A stretch of 64,000 nucleotides of DNA from JAXMAR01 sp046350295 (GTDB taxonomy: Bacteria > Planctomycetota > Planctomycetia > Gemmatales > Gemmataceae), in assembly GCA_046350295.1 (NCBI GenBank), contig JAXMAR010000008.1:62001-126000 (forward strand). Reading direction: 5' to 3'. The translations under genes and the position numbers were made by a program. Below are positions 16,704 to 25,208 of the stretch, in pieces (the first letter of the stretch is position 1; each line of letters starts with the position of its first letter). The notes under the pieces were generated by a model. That model ran no database searches and was not told where the DNA came from. It saw nothing but the letters and a program-made list of their open reading frames with translations.

Positions 16704-17408
16704 ATGAACGATCGACGGTCAATCCCGCGTTTGCTCGTCATCATTTGGCTTTTTGGCGCCGCCTCTTCTGCGCACGCGGGCGTCGGCAAGACCCTCGACG
16801 AACAACTCAAAGCGCTGAGCGATCCCGATCCCAAGATCAGGAAGCAAGGCGCTCTCGCGCTCAAAAACCGGCCGGAAGATCGGGTCATCGTCGAATTAGA
16901 GAAAGCGCTCGATGACAAGGATGCAAGCGTGCGTGACGTTGTGCGCGACACGCTGCGCACTCTACCGGGGGGATCGATCATTTTGGTGCTTCATCATATG
17001 AAGCGAACGAGCGAAGGCCTGGTGGCCGTCCGCGTGGAAACGGAAAAAGTCCTCGCGGAGCACCAAAAGAGCGGCCGGCCAATCGAGGCAAATAGTTTGA
17101 AGGTAGCGATCGCAAAAATAGTGAAGTTAAAGGAGGAGCCGAGCGCCATCAGAGCGGAGATGACATTCACAGCAGAGCGCGCCGCTAAGCTCGATCCTGT
17201 GGAGAAGCAGCGGCTCGCCAAGATGTACCGGGCACGGGTGTCCGAGACGCTGGAGCAATTGGGACAGGCAAGGGGCGCGTTGGCCAAGGTGCTGGAGAAT
17301 GTCGAGAAGACTGCTCCGGACGCGGCCAAGGTGCTAACCAGCGCCCTTCAAGAATTCGAACGCCTCTTCCAAGAGTTAGCCCGACCGGTCAAAAAGCTCG
17401 ACAAATAA
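16704..17408 (+). CDS. Secreted HEAT-repeat protein, hypothetical
   Basis: A 234-residue helical protein with a signal peptide (ending SSAHAG). Residues 30-95 look like two HEAT repeats (LSDPDPKIRKQGALALKN and LDDKDASVRDVVRDTLR). The rest is long charged helices that may form coiled coil. It is less GC-rich than its neighbours. It lies 45 bp after glnA and 115 bp before the next secreted protein. No function can be assigned. Confidence 0.7.
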   Translation: MNDRRSIPRLLVIIWLFGAASSAHAGVGKTLDEQLKALSDPDPKIRKQGALALKNRPEDRVIVELEKALDDKDASVRDVVRDTLRTLPGGSIILVLHHMKRTSEGLVAVRVETEKVLAEHQKSGRPIEANSLKVAIAKIVKLKEEPSAIRAEMTFTAERAAKLDPVEKQRLAKMYRARVSETLEQLGQARGALAKVLENVEKTAPDAAKVLTSALQEFERLFQELARPVKKLDK

Positions 17409-17523
17409 GCGACTCGCCACAGTTGGTCTGAAAGCCAACCATGCTTGGCCAGACCCTGCAGCGTGGGCCTATGGCAGGATTCAGTGCCAACCTCCGGAGA
17501 TTCAACTGAAAGAGAGCGCCACG

Positions 17524-18825
17524 ATGACGGTCAATGCCTCAAACCCCTCACGCCGCCTCTTCCTCGGAGGGGGACTTGTCATCATCGTCTTGCTGGCCGG
17601 GCTGTTGATCCTGTGGGTGGTCAACAACCGACAGGACCGACCGGGAGGAGATGACGATAAGGGCGAACTCGTGCTTCGACCTTCCACTGTGCCGCAGGCC
17701 GATGAGCGGACCAAGCTCGTGCAGCGGGCGGTCGACAAGGGGGTCGTTTTTCTGAAAGGGAAAATGCCCGTTCCGACCCACGAATTGAAGGATTATCATC
17801 TACCCCAAAAGACCTGGGTTGCCGGAATAGCAGGGCTCATCGGCCTGACCTTGCTGGAATGCGAGGTGGCCGGGGATGATGTCGCAGTGCTTCGCGCGGC
17901 TGAAGTCATTCGTGAGCATGCAGGGGAGATGGACCACATTTACGCCTTGGCTGCGTCATTGTTCTTCCTGAATCGGTGGAATGAAATCCGCCCGCTGCAG
18001 GAGCGTGATCGCCAAATGGCTCGAACGTTCGCACTGCGAATCATTGCGGGGCAGAAGAGCAACGGAGCCTGGGGGTACAAGGGGGTGGTGATGTCCCCCG
18101 ATCAGGAGGCGAAGTTGCTGGCATCATTGCAGGACGGAACCTTCAAGGCGACCGGGACGGGAACCTACACGATCTCCAACACCCAGTTCGCCATGCTCGC
18201 TCTGTGGGGCGCCCGCAAGCACGGCGTTCCCGTACGTGACCCTTTGCTGGCGGCTGCCTCCTACTTCCATTCTTCTCAACTTCCCGATGGACACTGGATT
18301 TACTGCCCCGAGCAACCCGACCCGCTTTCCGCGAGCAGCACCTGCGCGGGCCTGATCTCCCTGGCGCTGGAGAAGGCCCTGCGCGAGGACAAGGAGTTTT
18401 TGTCTCTGCCCCCGAGTGCGCCCGTGGCCGCCAAGAAGGCCGACATCGACAAGGCATTTGCCGTTGTGGGCAAGTCCATCGGTCGAAAGAAAGGTGACCC
18501 CGGCGGCGCCACGCCGCAATTCGCCGGCTCGCTCTTCGAGGCGTCCGCCGTGGGGGACCTTTACTTCTTGTGGAGCTTGGAGCGCCTCGCCGTGATCTAT
18601 GGCAAGAATCAGATTGGGGGCAAGGATTGGTATGATTGGGGCCATAAGGTTGTCGTGAACGCCCAGCTGGAGGACGGCAGCTGGAAAGACTGGAGTGGAC
18701 CGCTGCCCGATACGTGCTTTGCCCTGCTGTTCCTCAGGCGAGCAAATATCGCTAAGGACCTGACCGACAAGCTGCGGCTTTTGAGCGCCGCCGAACCAAA
18801 GGACGCGGCCACCCGCCGCGATTAG
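17524..18825 (+). CDS. Membrane-anchored squalene-cyclase/prenyltransferase-like repeat protein
   Basis: A 433-residue protein with one N-terminal membrane helix (about 15-36) and a large external part of alpha-alpha barrel repeats. Repeat signatures are AGQKSNGAWGYKG, SSQLPDGHWIYC and NAQLEDGSWKDW, each resembling the QxxxGxW motif of terpene-cyclase-type barrels. No DxDD catalytic motif is visible, so it is probably a binding or structural barrel rather than a cyclase. A second, damaged copy of the same architecture is at 50061-51826. The start is ATG 17524 with AAGAGAG nearby. Confidence 0.75.
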   Translation: MTVNASNPSRRLFLGGGLVIIVLLAGLLILWVVNNRQDRPGGDDDKGELVLRPSTVPQADERTKLVQRAVDKGVVFLKGKMPVPTHELKDYHLPQKTWVAGIAGLIGLTLLECEVAGDDVAVLRAAEVIREHAGEMDHIYALAASLFFLNRWNEIRPLQERDRQMARTFALRIIAGQKSNGAWGYKGVVMSPDQEAKLLASLQDGTFKATGTGTYTISNTQFAMLALWGARKHGVPVRDPLLAAASYFHSSQLPDGHWIYCPEQPDPLSASSTCAGLISLALEKALREDKEFLSLPPSAPVAAKKADIDKAFAVVGKSIGRKKGDPGGATPQFAGSLFEASAVGDLYFLWSLERLAVIYGKNQIGGKDWYDWGHKVVVNAQLEDGSWKDWSGPLPDTCFALLFLRRANIAKDLTDKLRLLSAAEPKDAATRRD

Positions 18826-18845
18826 TTGGCACGAAGAAGGCTGCT

Positions 18846-18961
18846 GTTGATTTAGGTTTCGTCGGCAAAGGCTCCGGCTCGATGCGACCTTGTGCCTGCC
18901 GCTGGACCTGGAAGAGAGCTATCGCGCGGCCTGCGCGGCTCGGCGCATCGAGAATGAGTGA
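18846..18961 (+). pseudogene. Possible 3' remnant of a DUF4058 gene, opposite to the main copy
   Basis: On the plus strand a frame ending at TGA 18961 reads LCLPLDLEESYRAACAARRI, which resembles the usual C-terminus of DUF4058 proteins (compare PLPLERTYQTAYAA in the intact copy at 58672). It faces the minus-strand DUF4058 gene, whose own C-terminus looks wrong. This may mark an inversion breakpoint. It is only about 35 codons long, so chance is possible. Confidence 0.35.
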
Positions 18962-19577
18962 CGGGGAGTCTGCGTTTGACAGCGATCAGGGAATTCGCAA
19001 GCCTTTGCACGTGATCGCCGCGCTGGAAAAATCGGAACTCGGCCACATAGAGCGGCGGCAGCCCGGCCGGCGACGGATCGTGCTGGCCCATCATCTTCAA
19101 GAGTTCGGCGTAGAGATTGAAGTGACGCGTCGTGACCAGGTCGACGACGGCGACGGACACCTGCTGCTGCAACAAGGAGGCGCACTTGGCGACGAACGCG
19201 GCCCGGTGCTCGGGCCGGTCCTTGTTCGCAGGGCTCACGATCTCAATCGCCGCCACCAAACGTCGGCCACGCTTGCTGTCGTATACGCGAACCTCGTACT
19301 CGGGCAGATCGGGCAGATCCGTTACCAGGGACAGCGTGGGCTGGGCGGGCGCCCAAACGGCCGTGGCCGTTCCACCTCCTGTTTCCTCGGGTTCCCAGGA
19401 GGAGGGGCTTGTCTCCCTTTCAAATGTCGCAACGGTATGGACTCGCGGCGCCGCCACATACCTCGGCGGAAGTTTCTCGTTCAGCGCCAGGACGATCATG
19501 GCGGGCCACTGACCATGGAAGCCATCCCAGGAAGTCTCGTCATCGAGGGGCGCCCGAAAGTGATCGCGCAGCGGCAT
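18852..19577 (-). CDS. DUF4058 family protein, C-terminus replaced
   Basis: A 241-residue DUF4058 protein, a family expanded in planctomycetes and cyanobacteria with no assigned function. Family features are the start MPLRDHFRAPLDDETSWDGF, the central YEVRVYDSKRGRRLVAAIEI with VSPANKDR, and VAVVDLVTTRHFNLYAELL. The nuclease-like EIVSPANK pattern recalls a PD-(D/E)xK core, but this is a guess. After about residue 190 the sequence turns into Arg/Pro-rich text unlike the family. The missing tail seems to lie on the other strand beneath it. GGGAGGAG precedes the ATG. Confidence 0.75.
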   Translation of the reverse strand: MPLRDHFRAPLDDETSWDGFHGQWPAMIVLALNEKLPPRYVAAPRVHTVATFERETSPSSWEPEETGGGTATAVWAPAQPTLSLVTDLPDLPEYEVRVYDSKRGRRLVAAIEIVSPANKDRPEHRAAFVAKCASLLQQQVSVAVVDLVTTRHFNLYAELLKMMGQHDPSPAGLPPLYVAEFRFFQRGDHVQRLANSLIAVKRRLPVTHSRCAEPRRPRDSSLPGPAAGTRSHRAGAFADET

Positions 19578-19605
19578 GGATCTCCTCCCTGCGTCTATTA
19601 TAAAA

Positions 19606-20532
19606 TCAGCGCCTCGCCCCCGCCTTCTCCACCAGATGCCGCGCCAGCCACTGCGTCCCTTCGCTCCACATCCGCTCCGTCACCGAATGGCCCGTCTTCG
19701 GCTCCTCCAGCATGTGCAAGCGATCGGGATACGCTTTGTAGCGCGGCTCCAGGTCCTTGACGAACTGCTTGATCGATTCGATGTCGATGGCGTCCTTGGC
19801 GCCATTGGCCAGGAACAGCGCCTTGGACGCGATCGCCGCCTTGCGGTTCCAGGGATCGATCGAGTTGACGATCTGGCGCACGCGCAAGCTCAACGCATCG
19901 CGCTTGGCATCCTGCTCCTTGCCGGGCGGCGTCTTCGTCACGTCGTACCAGAAATCGACGGCGCCGATCAGGCCAACGACCACCGAGATGCGCGGCTCCT
20001 TCCAGGCGAGGACCATGCAGGTGCTGCTCCCCATCGACACGCCGGCGACGCCGATGCGGGAGAGGTCGACGTCGGACCGGGCGGAGAGCGCGTCGATGAT
20101 CCGGGACACGTCGCGGGCGGTGTGGGAGACGGCGGATTGGTGTACCCAGATGGCGTAATCCGTGCCGAGGCCGCCGAGGCTCTTACCCATCGGGAAGATG
20201 CCGGGGACCTTCCGCTCGCCGTGCAGGTGGGCGTCGATCGTGACCACGAACAGGCCCTTGCTCGCCCAGTCGCGCATGCGCTCGGGGTACTGCTCCTTGC
20301 TGCCGCCCAGGCCGTGCATGAAGATGACGACCGGCATTCCCTTGGCGCCCTTCTTGTAGTAGAGGTACGCGGGGACCGGCTCATCGGGGTCCCAGCCGCT
20401 GAGAAAGAGCTTCTCGCGCTCGATCGTGCCGTCGATGGGGGCTTTCTTGTCGGCCTGCGCATGGACCGACGCCGGCCATGGCCCCATGGCGAGCGCAAGC
20501 GACACGATTCCAAATCCGAGCGTCATTCGCAT
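19606..20532 (-). CDS. Secreted alpha/beta hydrolase (dienelactone-hydrolase-like)
   Basis: A 308-residue protein with a signal peptide (MRMTLGFGIVSLALAMGPWP to VHAQ). The core has the oxyanion region FMHGLGGSKEQY, the elbow GVSMGSS with Ser166, an acidic residue in FLANGAKDAID, and a His in EPKTGHSVTE, completing a likely Ser-Asp-His triad. The size and order fit acyl-peptidase or dienelactone-type hydrolases. An ATG 21 bp further upstream (20553) is also possible; I chose 20532 because CGGAG lies directly before it. It stands alone. Confidence 0.8.
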   Translation of the reverse strand: MRMTLGFGIVSLALAMGPWPASVHAQADKKAPIDGTIEREKLFLSGWDPDEPVPAYLYYKKGAKGMPVVIFMHGLGGSKEQYPERMRDWASKGLFVVTIDAHLHGERKVPGIFPMGKSLGGLGTDYAIWVHQSAVSHTARDVSRIIDALSARSDVDLSRIGVAGVSMGSSTCMVLAWKEPRISVVVGLIGAVDFWYDVTKTPPGKEQDAKRDALSLRVRQIVNSIDPWNRKAAIASKALFLANGAKDAIDIESIKQFVKDLEPRYKAYPDRLHMLEEPKTGHSVTERMWSEGTQWLARHLVEKAGARR

Positions 20533-20617
20533 GAACGACTCCGGTTCCGCCATCCCACTATTCTCTTTACCCGTTGCATAGGATAGGAAGGAAGCCGACA
20601 CCATCTCAGGAGCGACC

Positions 20618-21226
20618 ATGAATCCCCACAAGCGTGCCGTGCCCGACTATCCCGTGTGCGACGCCGTCGCCGAGCGCTGGAGCCCCTACGGCTTCAGCGG
20701 CCGCTCCGTTTCTACCGAGGACCTGCGCTCCCTCTTCGAGGCGGCGCGCTGGGCGCCCTCGTCCTACAACGAGCAGCCCTGGAGCTACATCCTCGCCACC
20801 AGGGACGAGCCGGCCGAGTTCGAGCGACTCCTCTCCTGCCTGGTCGAAGGCAACCAGGCGTGGGCGAAGAACGCCCCCGTGCTCGCCCTCGGCTGCACCA
20901 GTCTGGTCTTCAGCCGCAACGGTAATCCGAACGCCGCCGCCCTGCACGACCTCGGCCTCGCCGCCGGCAACCTCTGCCTGGAGGCCACGAGCCGCGGCCT
21001 GTGCGTCCATCAGATGATCGGCATCGTCCCCGAGCGGGCGCGCGAGCTGTACCGGATCCCGGAAAACGTGCGTCCTTTGACCGCGGTGGCCATCGGTTAC
21101 CCCGCCGACCCGGCGACTGTTGCCGAGGCCTATCGCGAGCGCGATCTGACGCCGCGCAAGCGGAAGGGGCTGGCCGAGTTCGTGTTCGGGGCGACCTGGG
21201 GCCAGGCGGCGGCGACGGTGCGCTGA
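20618..21226 (+). CDS. Nitroreductase-family protein
   Basis: A 202-residue FMN-dependent nitroreductase-fold protein. The FMN-binding start RWSPYGFSGRSVSTEDLRSL with FEAARWAPSSYNEQPW is characteristic. The later ALHDLGLAAGNLCLEATSRG and GYP near residue 172 also fit the family. Such enzymes use NAD(P)H to reduce nitro compounds, quinones or flavins; the physiological substrate is unknown. It is cytoplasmic (no signal peptide) and stands alone. Confidence 0.9.
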   Translation: MNPHKRAVPDYPVCDAVAERWSPYGFSGRSVSTEDLRSLFEAARWAPSSYNEQPWSYILATRDEPAEFERLLSCLVEGNQAWAKNAPVLALGCTSLVFSRNGNPNAAALHDLGLAAGNLCLEATSRGLCVHQMIGIVPERARELYRIPENVRPLTAVAIGYPADPATVAEAYRERDLTPRKRKGLAEFVFGATWGQAAATVR

Positions 21227-21321
21227 GATGGAGGGAGCAGGGCTGCCGACGCGTCCATGAACAAGGCGCGGCTCTCGTGTAAGATAAAGAGGCGCTATCC
21301 CCTGCGCCGGCGGACCATCCT

Positions 21322-22524
21322 ATGTCGTCGACCACGCTCAAGCAGTTCCAGCACCCCGCCGGCGTCTACCGCCTGGAGTACCCCTCGCACTGGGAGGTCG
21401 TGCAGCAGGACGAGTCGCGCTCCTGCGGCTTTGGGCCCCACGAGCGCGATGACGTCGGCCTGTGGATCTCCATCCTGCCCATGAGCGTCGACACGGAGCG
21501 CATGTTCGACGACCTGCCCAAGCTCATCGAGTCGATGCCCAAGATCGAGGCCGGCGAGTTCAAGCGCGACGAGTCGCTCCGCGGCTTCGCCCTCAAGGCC
21601 GACGTTCTGCGCGAAGGGCAGGCCGGCCACTACTGGCTTCTGGCCGGCGGCGACGTTATCCTGTTCGCTTCGAGCCAGGTTCCAGGCGCCGAGCGCGACG
21701 TCTGGAACCCGCCGTTCGAGAAGCTTATCGCCAGCCTGCACATCACGCGTGACGAGGAATTGCAACTGCGCCGCCTCTCCATCGAAGTCCTGGAGAAGCT
21801 TCGGGCAAAGTACCCCGACGAGGACTTCAAGCTGGACGAGCGCGGCATCCGCGGGAACCATCAGGTCGTGTTCCTCAGCAACCTCTGGCGCGAGATCCAG
21901 GGCGCCCCCAAGCGCCGCGACAAGATCGTCGACCATTTCGTCAACAGCATCACACCGGCCGCCGGGCTCAACATGGGGGAGGAAACCTGGGAAGACGCTC
22001 AGCGCCGCGTCATCCCCATCCTCAAGCCCGTCGAGTATTTTCGCTCCGGCGGCCCGGCCCAGCACCAGCTGCGCATCGACTGGGTCGGCGACGTCATGAT
22101 CTGTTACGCCCTGCGCTCCAAGAAACTCTTCCGCTTCGTCACCGATTGGGACGTCCGCCGCTGGGAGACCGACAACGACACCCTGCACAAGATCGCCCTG
22201 GAAAACCTGGCGCGATTGCCCTGGCCCGACAAGCTCGAAGGCTCACGCCACCCCGACGGCGGTCGCGTCATCGTCGTCGATAGCGGCGACAGCCTCGCCT
22301 CGAGCCGCCTGCTCCACCCCGAACTGCACAAGCTCTTCAGCCAGGCTCTGGGCAGCCCCTTTCTTGCCGGCATCCCCGACCGCGATACCCTCGTCCTCTT
22401 CTCCAACCGCAAGATTTTGAAGCAACGCATCGGCCGCCGCCTGCTCAAAGACCATCATTCCTCCGCCTATCCCATCACCGCGCGGCCCTTCCTGGTGACA
22501 GCGGACGGCATCGCGCCCGGATAG
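21322..22524 (+). CDS. DUF1444 domain protein with an extra N-terminal domain
   Basis: A 400-residue cytoplasmic protein. Residues 1-140 form a strand-rich domain (AGVYRLEYPSHWEVVQQDES) of the type seen in PsbP/Mog1-like proteins. Residues 145-400 match DUF1444: ILKPVEYFR, IDWVGDVMICYALRSKKLFR, DWDVRRWETDNDTLHKIALE. DUF1444 has no settled function. The final segment (SGDSLASSRLLHPELHKLFS, then GIPDRDTLVLF) is also typical of the family. The gene has its own spacer on both sides. Confidence 0.75.
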   Translation: MSSTTLKQFQHPAGVYRLEYPSHWEVVQQDESRSCGFGPHERDDVGLWISILPMSVDTERMFDDLPKLIESMPKIEAGEFKRDESLRGFALKADVLREGQAGHYWLLAGGDVILFASSQVPGAERDVWNPPFEKLIASLHITRDEELQLRRLSIEVLEKLRAKYPDEDFKLDERGIRGNHQVVFLSNLWREIQGAPKRRDKIVDHFVNSITPAAGLNMGEETWEDAQRRVIPILKPVEYFRSGGPAQHQLRIDWVGDVMICYALRSKKLFRFVTDWDVRRWETDNDTLHKIALENLARLPWPDKLEGSRHPDGGRVIVVDSGDSLASSRLLHPELHKLFSQALGSPFLAGIPDRDTLVLFSNRKILKQRIGRRLLKDHHSSAYPITARPFLVTADGIAPG

Positions 22525-22797
22525 ATCCTCGCCGAATCCGCTCACCGTTGGGGACACAACAGCCCAAACCGTATCGCGCCACCCGGCCGGCGACGCGCCT
22601 CGCCCCGGCGCTTGGAGTTTCGCGATGATCGTTGTCCGGATGTAAACTCCGCGCCGAATTGACGTTGGGCCGCGGAGCCTGGGCTTGGCCGGGCGGGCTC
22701 GTCCCCTATCGTTGTGCGGCCCGGCCGCTTGGCATGACAAATGCCGTCCTTCAACTTTCCGAACGCACCCTCGCTCTTTTCGCCCATGGAGGCGCCG

Positions 22798-23568
22798 ATG
22801 ACAAAGCCCAAGAAAATCACCAAGAAGAAGATGCAGGCCTACGCCGAGCAATTGCGCGATATGGCTCGGCGCATGAAGTTGACCGCCTCCGCACTCGAAG
22901 ACGAGGCCCGCAGCGCCACGAGCGGCGAGGCGGGAGGCAACCTGTCGAATGCGCCCATGCACATCGGTGACGTCGGCAGCGCCGCCTATGAACAGGAGTT
23001 GAGCGCGACCCTGCTCGAGAACGAGGAATACCTCCTCGAAGAGATTCAGTCCGCCCTCGACCGCATCGACGCCGGGACCTTCGGCGTCTGCGAGGGCTGC
23101 GGCGCCACCCTCCGTGAAGCGCGTCTGGAGATTCTGCCCTACACGCGCTATTGCGTCACGTGCGCCGAGATGATGCAGGCCGGCCTGCCGGTCAATCTGA
23201 ACGAGGGCCGACCTCACCTGGGCTCGGAAACGGCCAACCCGCACGACGACGCCCAGGAGACCGCCGGTTTCCGCAGGGAGGGCGATCGGCCCACCTTCAC
23301 CGGCCTGGAATCACGCAACGCGGCCGGAGACATCCATGCCGCGGGCGAGCCGGGCGGCGGCTCGGCCATCGGCGGACTGGCCGGGACGACCGTTGGCGAA
23401 GGGGACCCCGCGGACGCGAACCTGCGCGACGCGATGGGCAGCGGCGCCTTCGACGTCACCCTGGGACAGGGCGCCGAGGACGGGGAGGAGGGCTACGGCG
23501 GCCCCTCCGGCGGCGCGGTGGGCGGTACGCCCGCCGGGAAGCGAGCGCGGGGCGGGCAGAAGGGGTGA
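22798..23568 (+). CDS. DksA/TraR-type zinc-finger protein with a long Gly-rich tail
   Basis: A 256-residue protein. The N-terminal part is a Lys-rich helix and coiled coil (TKKKMQAYAEQLRDMARRMK). The C4 zinc finger (about 93-125) is CEGCGATLREARLEILPYTR followed by YCVTC, as in DksA/TraR proteins, which bind RNA polymerase through the secondary channel. DksA is usually about 150 residues; the extra 110 here are Gly/Ala/Asp-rich and probably disordered. The ATG at 22798 has GGAGG five bases upstream. The stop codon lies inside a run of 8-bp repeats. Confidence 0.8.
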   Translation: MTKPKKITKKKMQAYAEQLRDMARRMKLTASALEDEARSATSGEAGGNLSNAPMHIGDVGSAAYEQELSATLLENEEYLLEEIQSALDRIDAGTFGVCEGCGATLREARLEILPYTRYCVTCAEMMQAGLPVNLNEGRPHLGSETANPHDDAQETAGFRREGDRPTFTGLESRNAAGDIHAAGEPGGGSAIGGLAGTTVGEGDPADANLRDAMGSGAFDVTLGQGAEDGEEGYGGPSGGAVGGTPAGKRARGGQKG

Positions 23569-23612
23569 CACGGTGACACGGTGACACGGTGACACGGTGA
23601 GTGTCACCGGAT
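23565..23612. repeat. Four 8-bp tandem repeats with a hairpin
   Basis: GTGACACG occurs four times in a row (23565-23596), starting inside the stop codon of the DksA-like gene. It is followed by GTGAGTGTCACC, which can fold back on the last repeat. It lies between convergent genes and may end transcription. The copy number could vary between strains. Confidence 0.75.
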
Positions 23613-23637
23613 CACACCGGGTCACCAAGCGATGTCA

Positions 23638-24288
23638 TCATTCCTTCGACAGGTTCTTGAAGTGAATCTGCTCGAAGATGACTTCCATCGGCCCGCCCGA
23701 GTGGATTTGCCAGGCGATGATGCCCTCCTCCGGGAGATTGAAGTCGTCATCGACGGTCGTCATGCCGTTGAGCTTGATGGTCACGTGCTTGCCGACGCAC
23801 TTGATGTAGTAGTCGTTGAACTGCTCTTCGCGCAGGGTTTTCTTGACGACATCGGCCGGGGCGGCCTTCATCATGCCGCCGGCGCCGCCAATCTTGCCGG
23901 TCTTGGTGTCGTAGTGCTCGCCGTAGAGGCAGGCCCAGTAGACCTGACCGATGTCACATTGCGGGCCGCCGACGGCGAGCGTCTTGTCGTTGATGATTTT
24001 GGAGCGGATCTGCACGCCGCTGTTGCCGTTCTTGGTGAGCTTTACCTTGAAGCTCAGCTCGAAATCCTTGTACGTCTTCTTGCTGCACAGGAACGTGTTG
24101 AAGCTGAGCCCCTTGGGCGTGGCGCCGACGATGGCGCCCTTCTCGACACGCCAGTATTCGGTCAGCCCGTGCCAGCCCTCCAGGTCCTTGCCGTTGAAGA
24201 ACAGGGCGCTTCCCTTGTCGCCGCTGCCCGCGTAACCGCCGCTCAACACCAGGCCGACCAACAAGCTCAGAGCGCCGCTGCGTCGCAT
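23638..24288 (-). CDS. Secreted DUF1080 (3-keto-disaccharide hydrolase-like) protein
   Basis: A 216-residue DUF1080 protein with a signal peptide or lipoprotein-like leader. The concanavalin-like jelly roll shows the family marks: ALFFNGKDLEGWHGL, YWRVEKGAIVG, FELSFKVKLTKNGNSGVQIR and YYIKCVGKHVTIKLNG. The family acts on carbohydrates and some members cleave 3-keto-glucosides. It is strongly expanded in planctomycetes. GGAGG precedes the ATG at 24288. A second DUF1080 gene of a different subgroup lies 0.9 kb away on the same strand. Confidence 0.88.
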   Translation of the reverse strand: MRRSGALSLLVGLVLSGGYAGSGDKGSALFFNGKDLEGWHGLTEYWRVEKGAIVGATPKGLSFNTFLCSKKTYKDFELSFKVKLTKNGNSGVQIRSKIINDKTLAVGGPQCDIGQVYWACLYGEHYDTKTGKIGGAGGMMKAAPADVVKKTLREEQFNDYYIKCVGKHVTIKLNGMTTVDDDFNLPEEGIIAWQIHSGGPMEVIFEQIHFKNLSKE

Positions 24289-24347
24289 GATAACCTCCAC
24301 GGTTGTGGCATTGGGGCGCGTGGTCGTATTCCGCGCCCCTCATCCGA

Positions 24348-25028
24348 TCAGAACATTGTCTCGGGGATCAGCGTCCGCGCCAGCGCCTCGTCTTCCGCAA
24401 GCGTTTCCACGAGCGCGTTCTCTTGCCGTGGCCAGTCTTCGGTGTGGTAGTGGGCGGGAGAACCGCTCTTACCGTCCAGGATGACGCGCAGCGCGGTCCG
24501 CACCTTGTCCTCCGCGAAGCCCAGGGTGGCAAGGCGGCGAAACAGACCGCTCAGCTCCTGCCGCACGTAAGGCTCCGCGGCGGGCGGACACAGGGCGTAG
24601 CGCACGCCCTGGCGCGGGCCGGTCGGCGGGTGGCGGAAGACGCGGCCCAAGGCGATCTCGTCCTTCAGGGCGGCGTCGCCGAAGATCTTGGCATAGTCAG
24701 GAAGGCGACGGCGCAGCTCGGACCAGGTCAACGGGCCCGCCAGCAAGGCGGCGCGGACAAGCTGCCCGAGGTGGACCTGGATGGGCCGGTCCCAGAAGCG
24801 GTCGCCTGCGCCTCGGTATTTCGGGTAGAGAAAGAGGACGCCGGCGGCGACCTGCCGCCTCAGGATCGGCTCGAGGCCCTGCACCGTCAGACCACGCAAA
24901 GCGAGGCAGCCGCGCAACCGTGCCGCGCTCATCGGCTGAGGGCTACGCCGCAGGGCCGCGACGATCGCCTCGACCGGATCGGCGTCGCGCGCAGGAAGCC
25001 TTCCCTCTCGCGCCAGCAACTCGACCAT
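24348..25028 (-). CDS. Hypothetical protein with winged-helix-like segments
   Basis: A 226-residue cytoplasmic protein. Residues 15-80 (VEAIVAALRRSPQPMSAARL, then ILRRQVAAGVLFLYPKY) read like a winged helix in which a helix-turn-helix is followed by a hydrophobic strand pair. A second such unit follows at 85-150. The C-terminus is helical and acidic. It may bind nucleic acid, but no catalytic motif is visible and the family was not recognised. It lies between two DUF1080 genes on the same strand. Confidence 0.55.
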   Translation of the reverse strand: MVELLAREGRLPARDADPVEAIVAALRRSPQPMSAARLRGCLALRGLTVQGLEPILRRQVAAGVLFLYPKYRGAGDRFWDRPIQVHLGQLVRAALLAGPLTWSELRRRLPDYAKIFGDAALKDEIALGRVFRHPPTGPRQGVRYALCPPAAEPYVRQELSGLFRRLATLGFAEDKVRTALRVILDGKSGSPAHYHTEDWPRQENALVETLAEDEALARTLIPETMF

Positions 25029-25144
25029 CGTCCTCTCCTCGGGACAACAACGCCAGGCACGCGCCGACCAAGTCTAAGCGGCTGAGCGCGCGTAGTCAAA
25101 GGTTCTCTTTGTTGTCCGCGCTTTCGCGCTTTCGGGCTTCGCGC

Positions 25145-25184
25145 TCCGCGGTCCGCGGTCCGCGGTCCGCGGTCCGCGGTCCGG
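25145..25184. repeat. Five 7-bp tandem repeats (TCCGCGG)
   Basis: TCCGCGG is repeated five times exactly (25145-25179), followed by a partial TCCGG. The unit contains the palindrome CCGCGG, so the array can fold on itself in many registers. It lies in the spacer just past the 3' end of the second DUF1080 gene. It belongs to a set of period-7 arrays in this window. Confidence 0.85.
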
Positions 25185-25208
25185 AAGCGGCGAGAGCCTG
25201 CGCCGGGG

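Noticed and set aside
17524..18825. Squalene-cyclase-like protein as a hopanoid synthesis enzyme
   Set aside because: The QxxxGxW-like repeats are present, but the DxDD catalytic motif is missing and the protein is short and externally placed.
23565..23612. Tandem repeats as a CRISPR array
   Set aside because: The repeats are 8 bp and directly adjacent with no spacers, and no cas genes are present.
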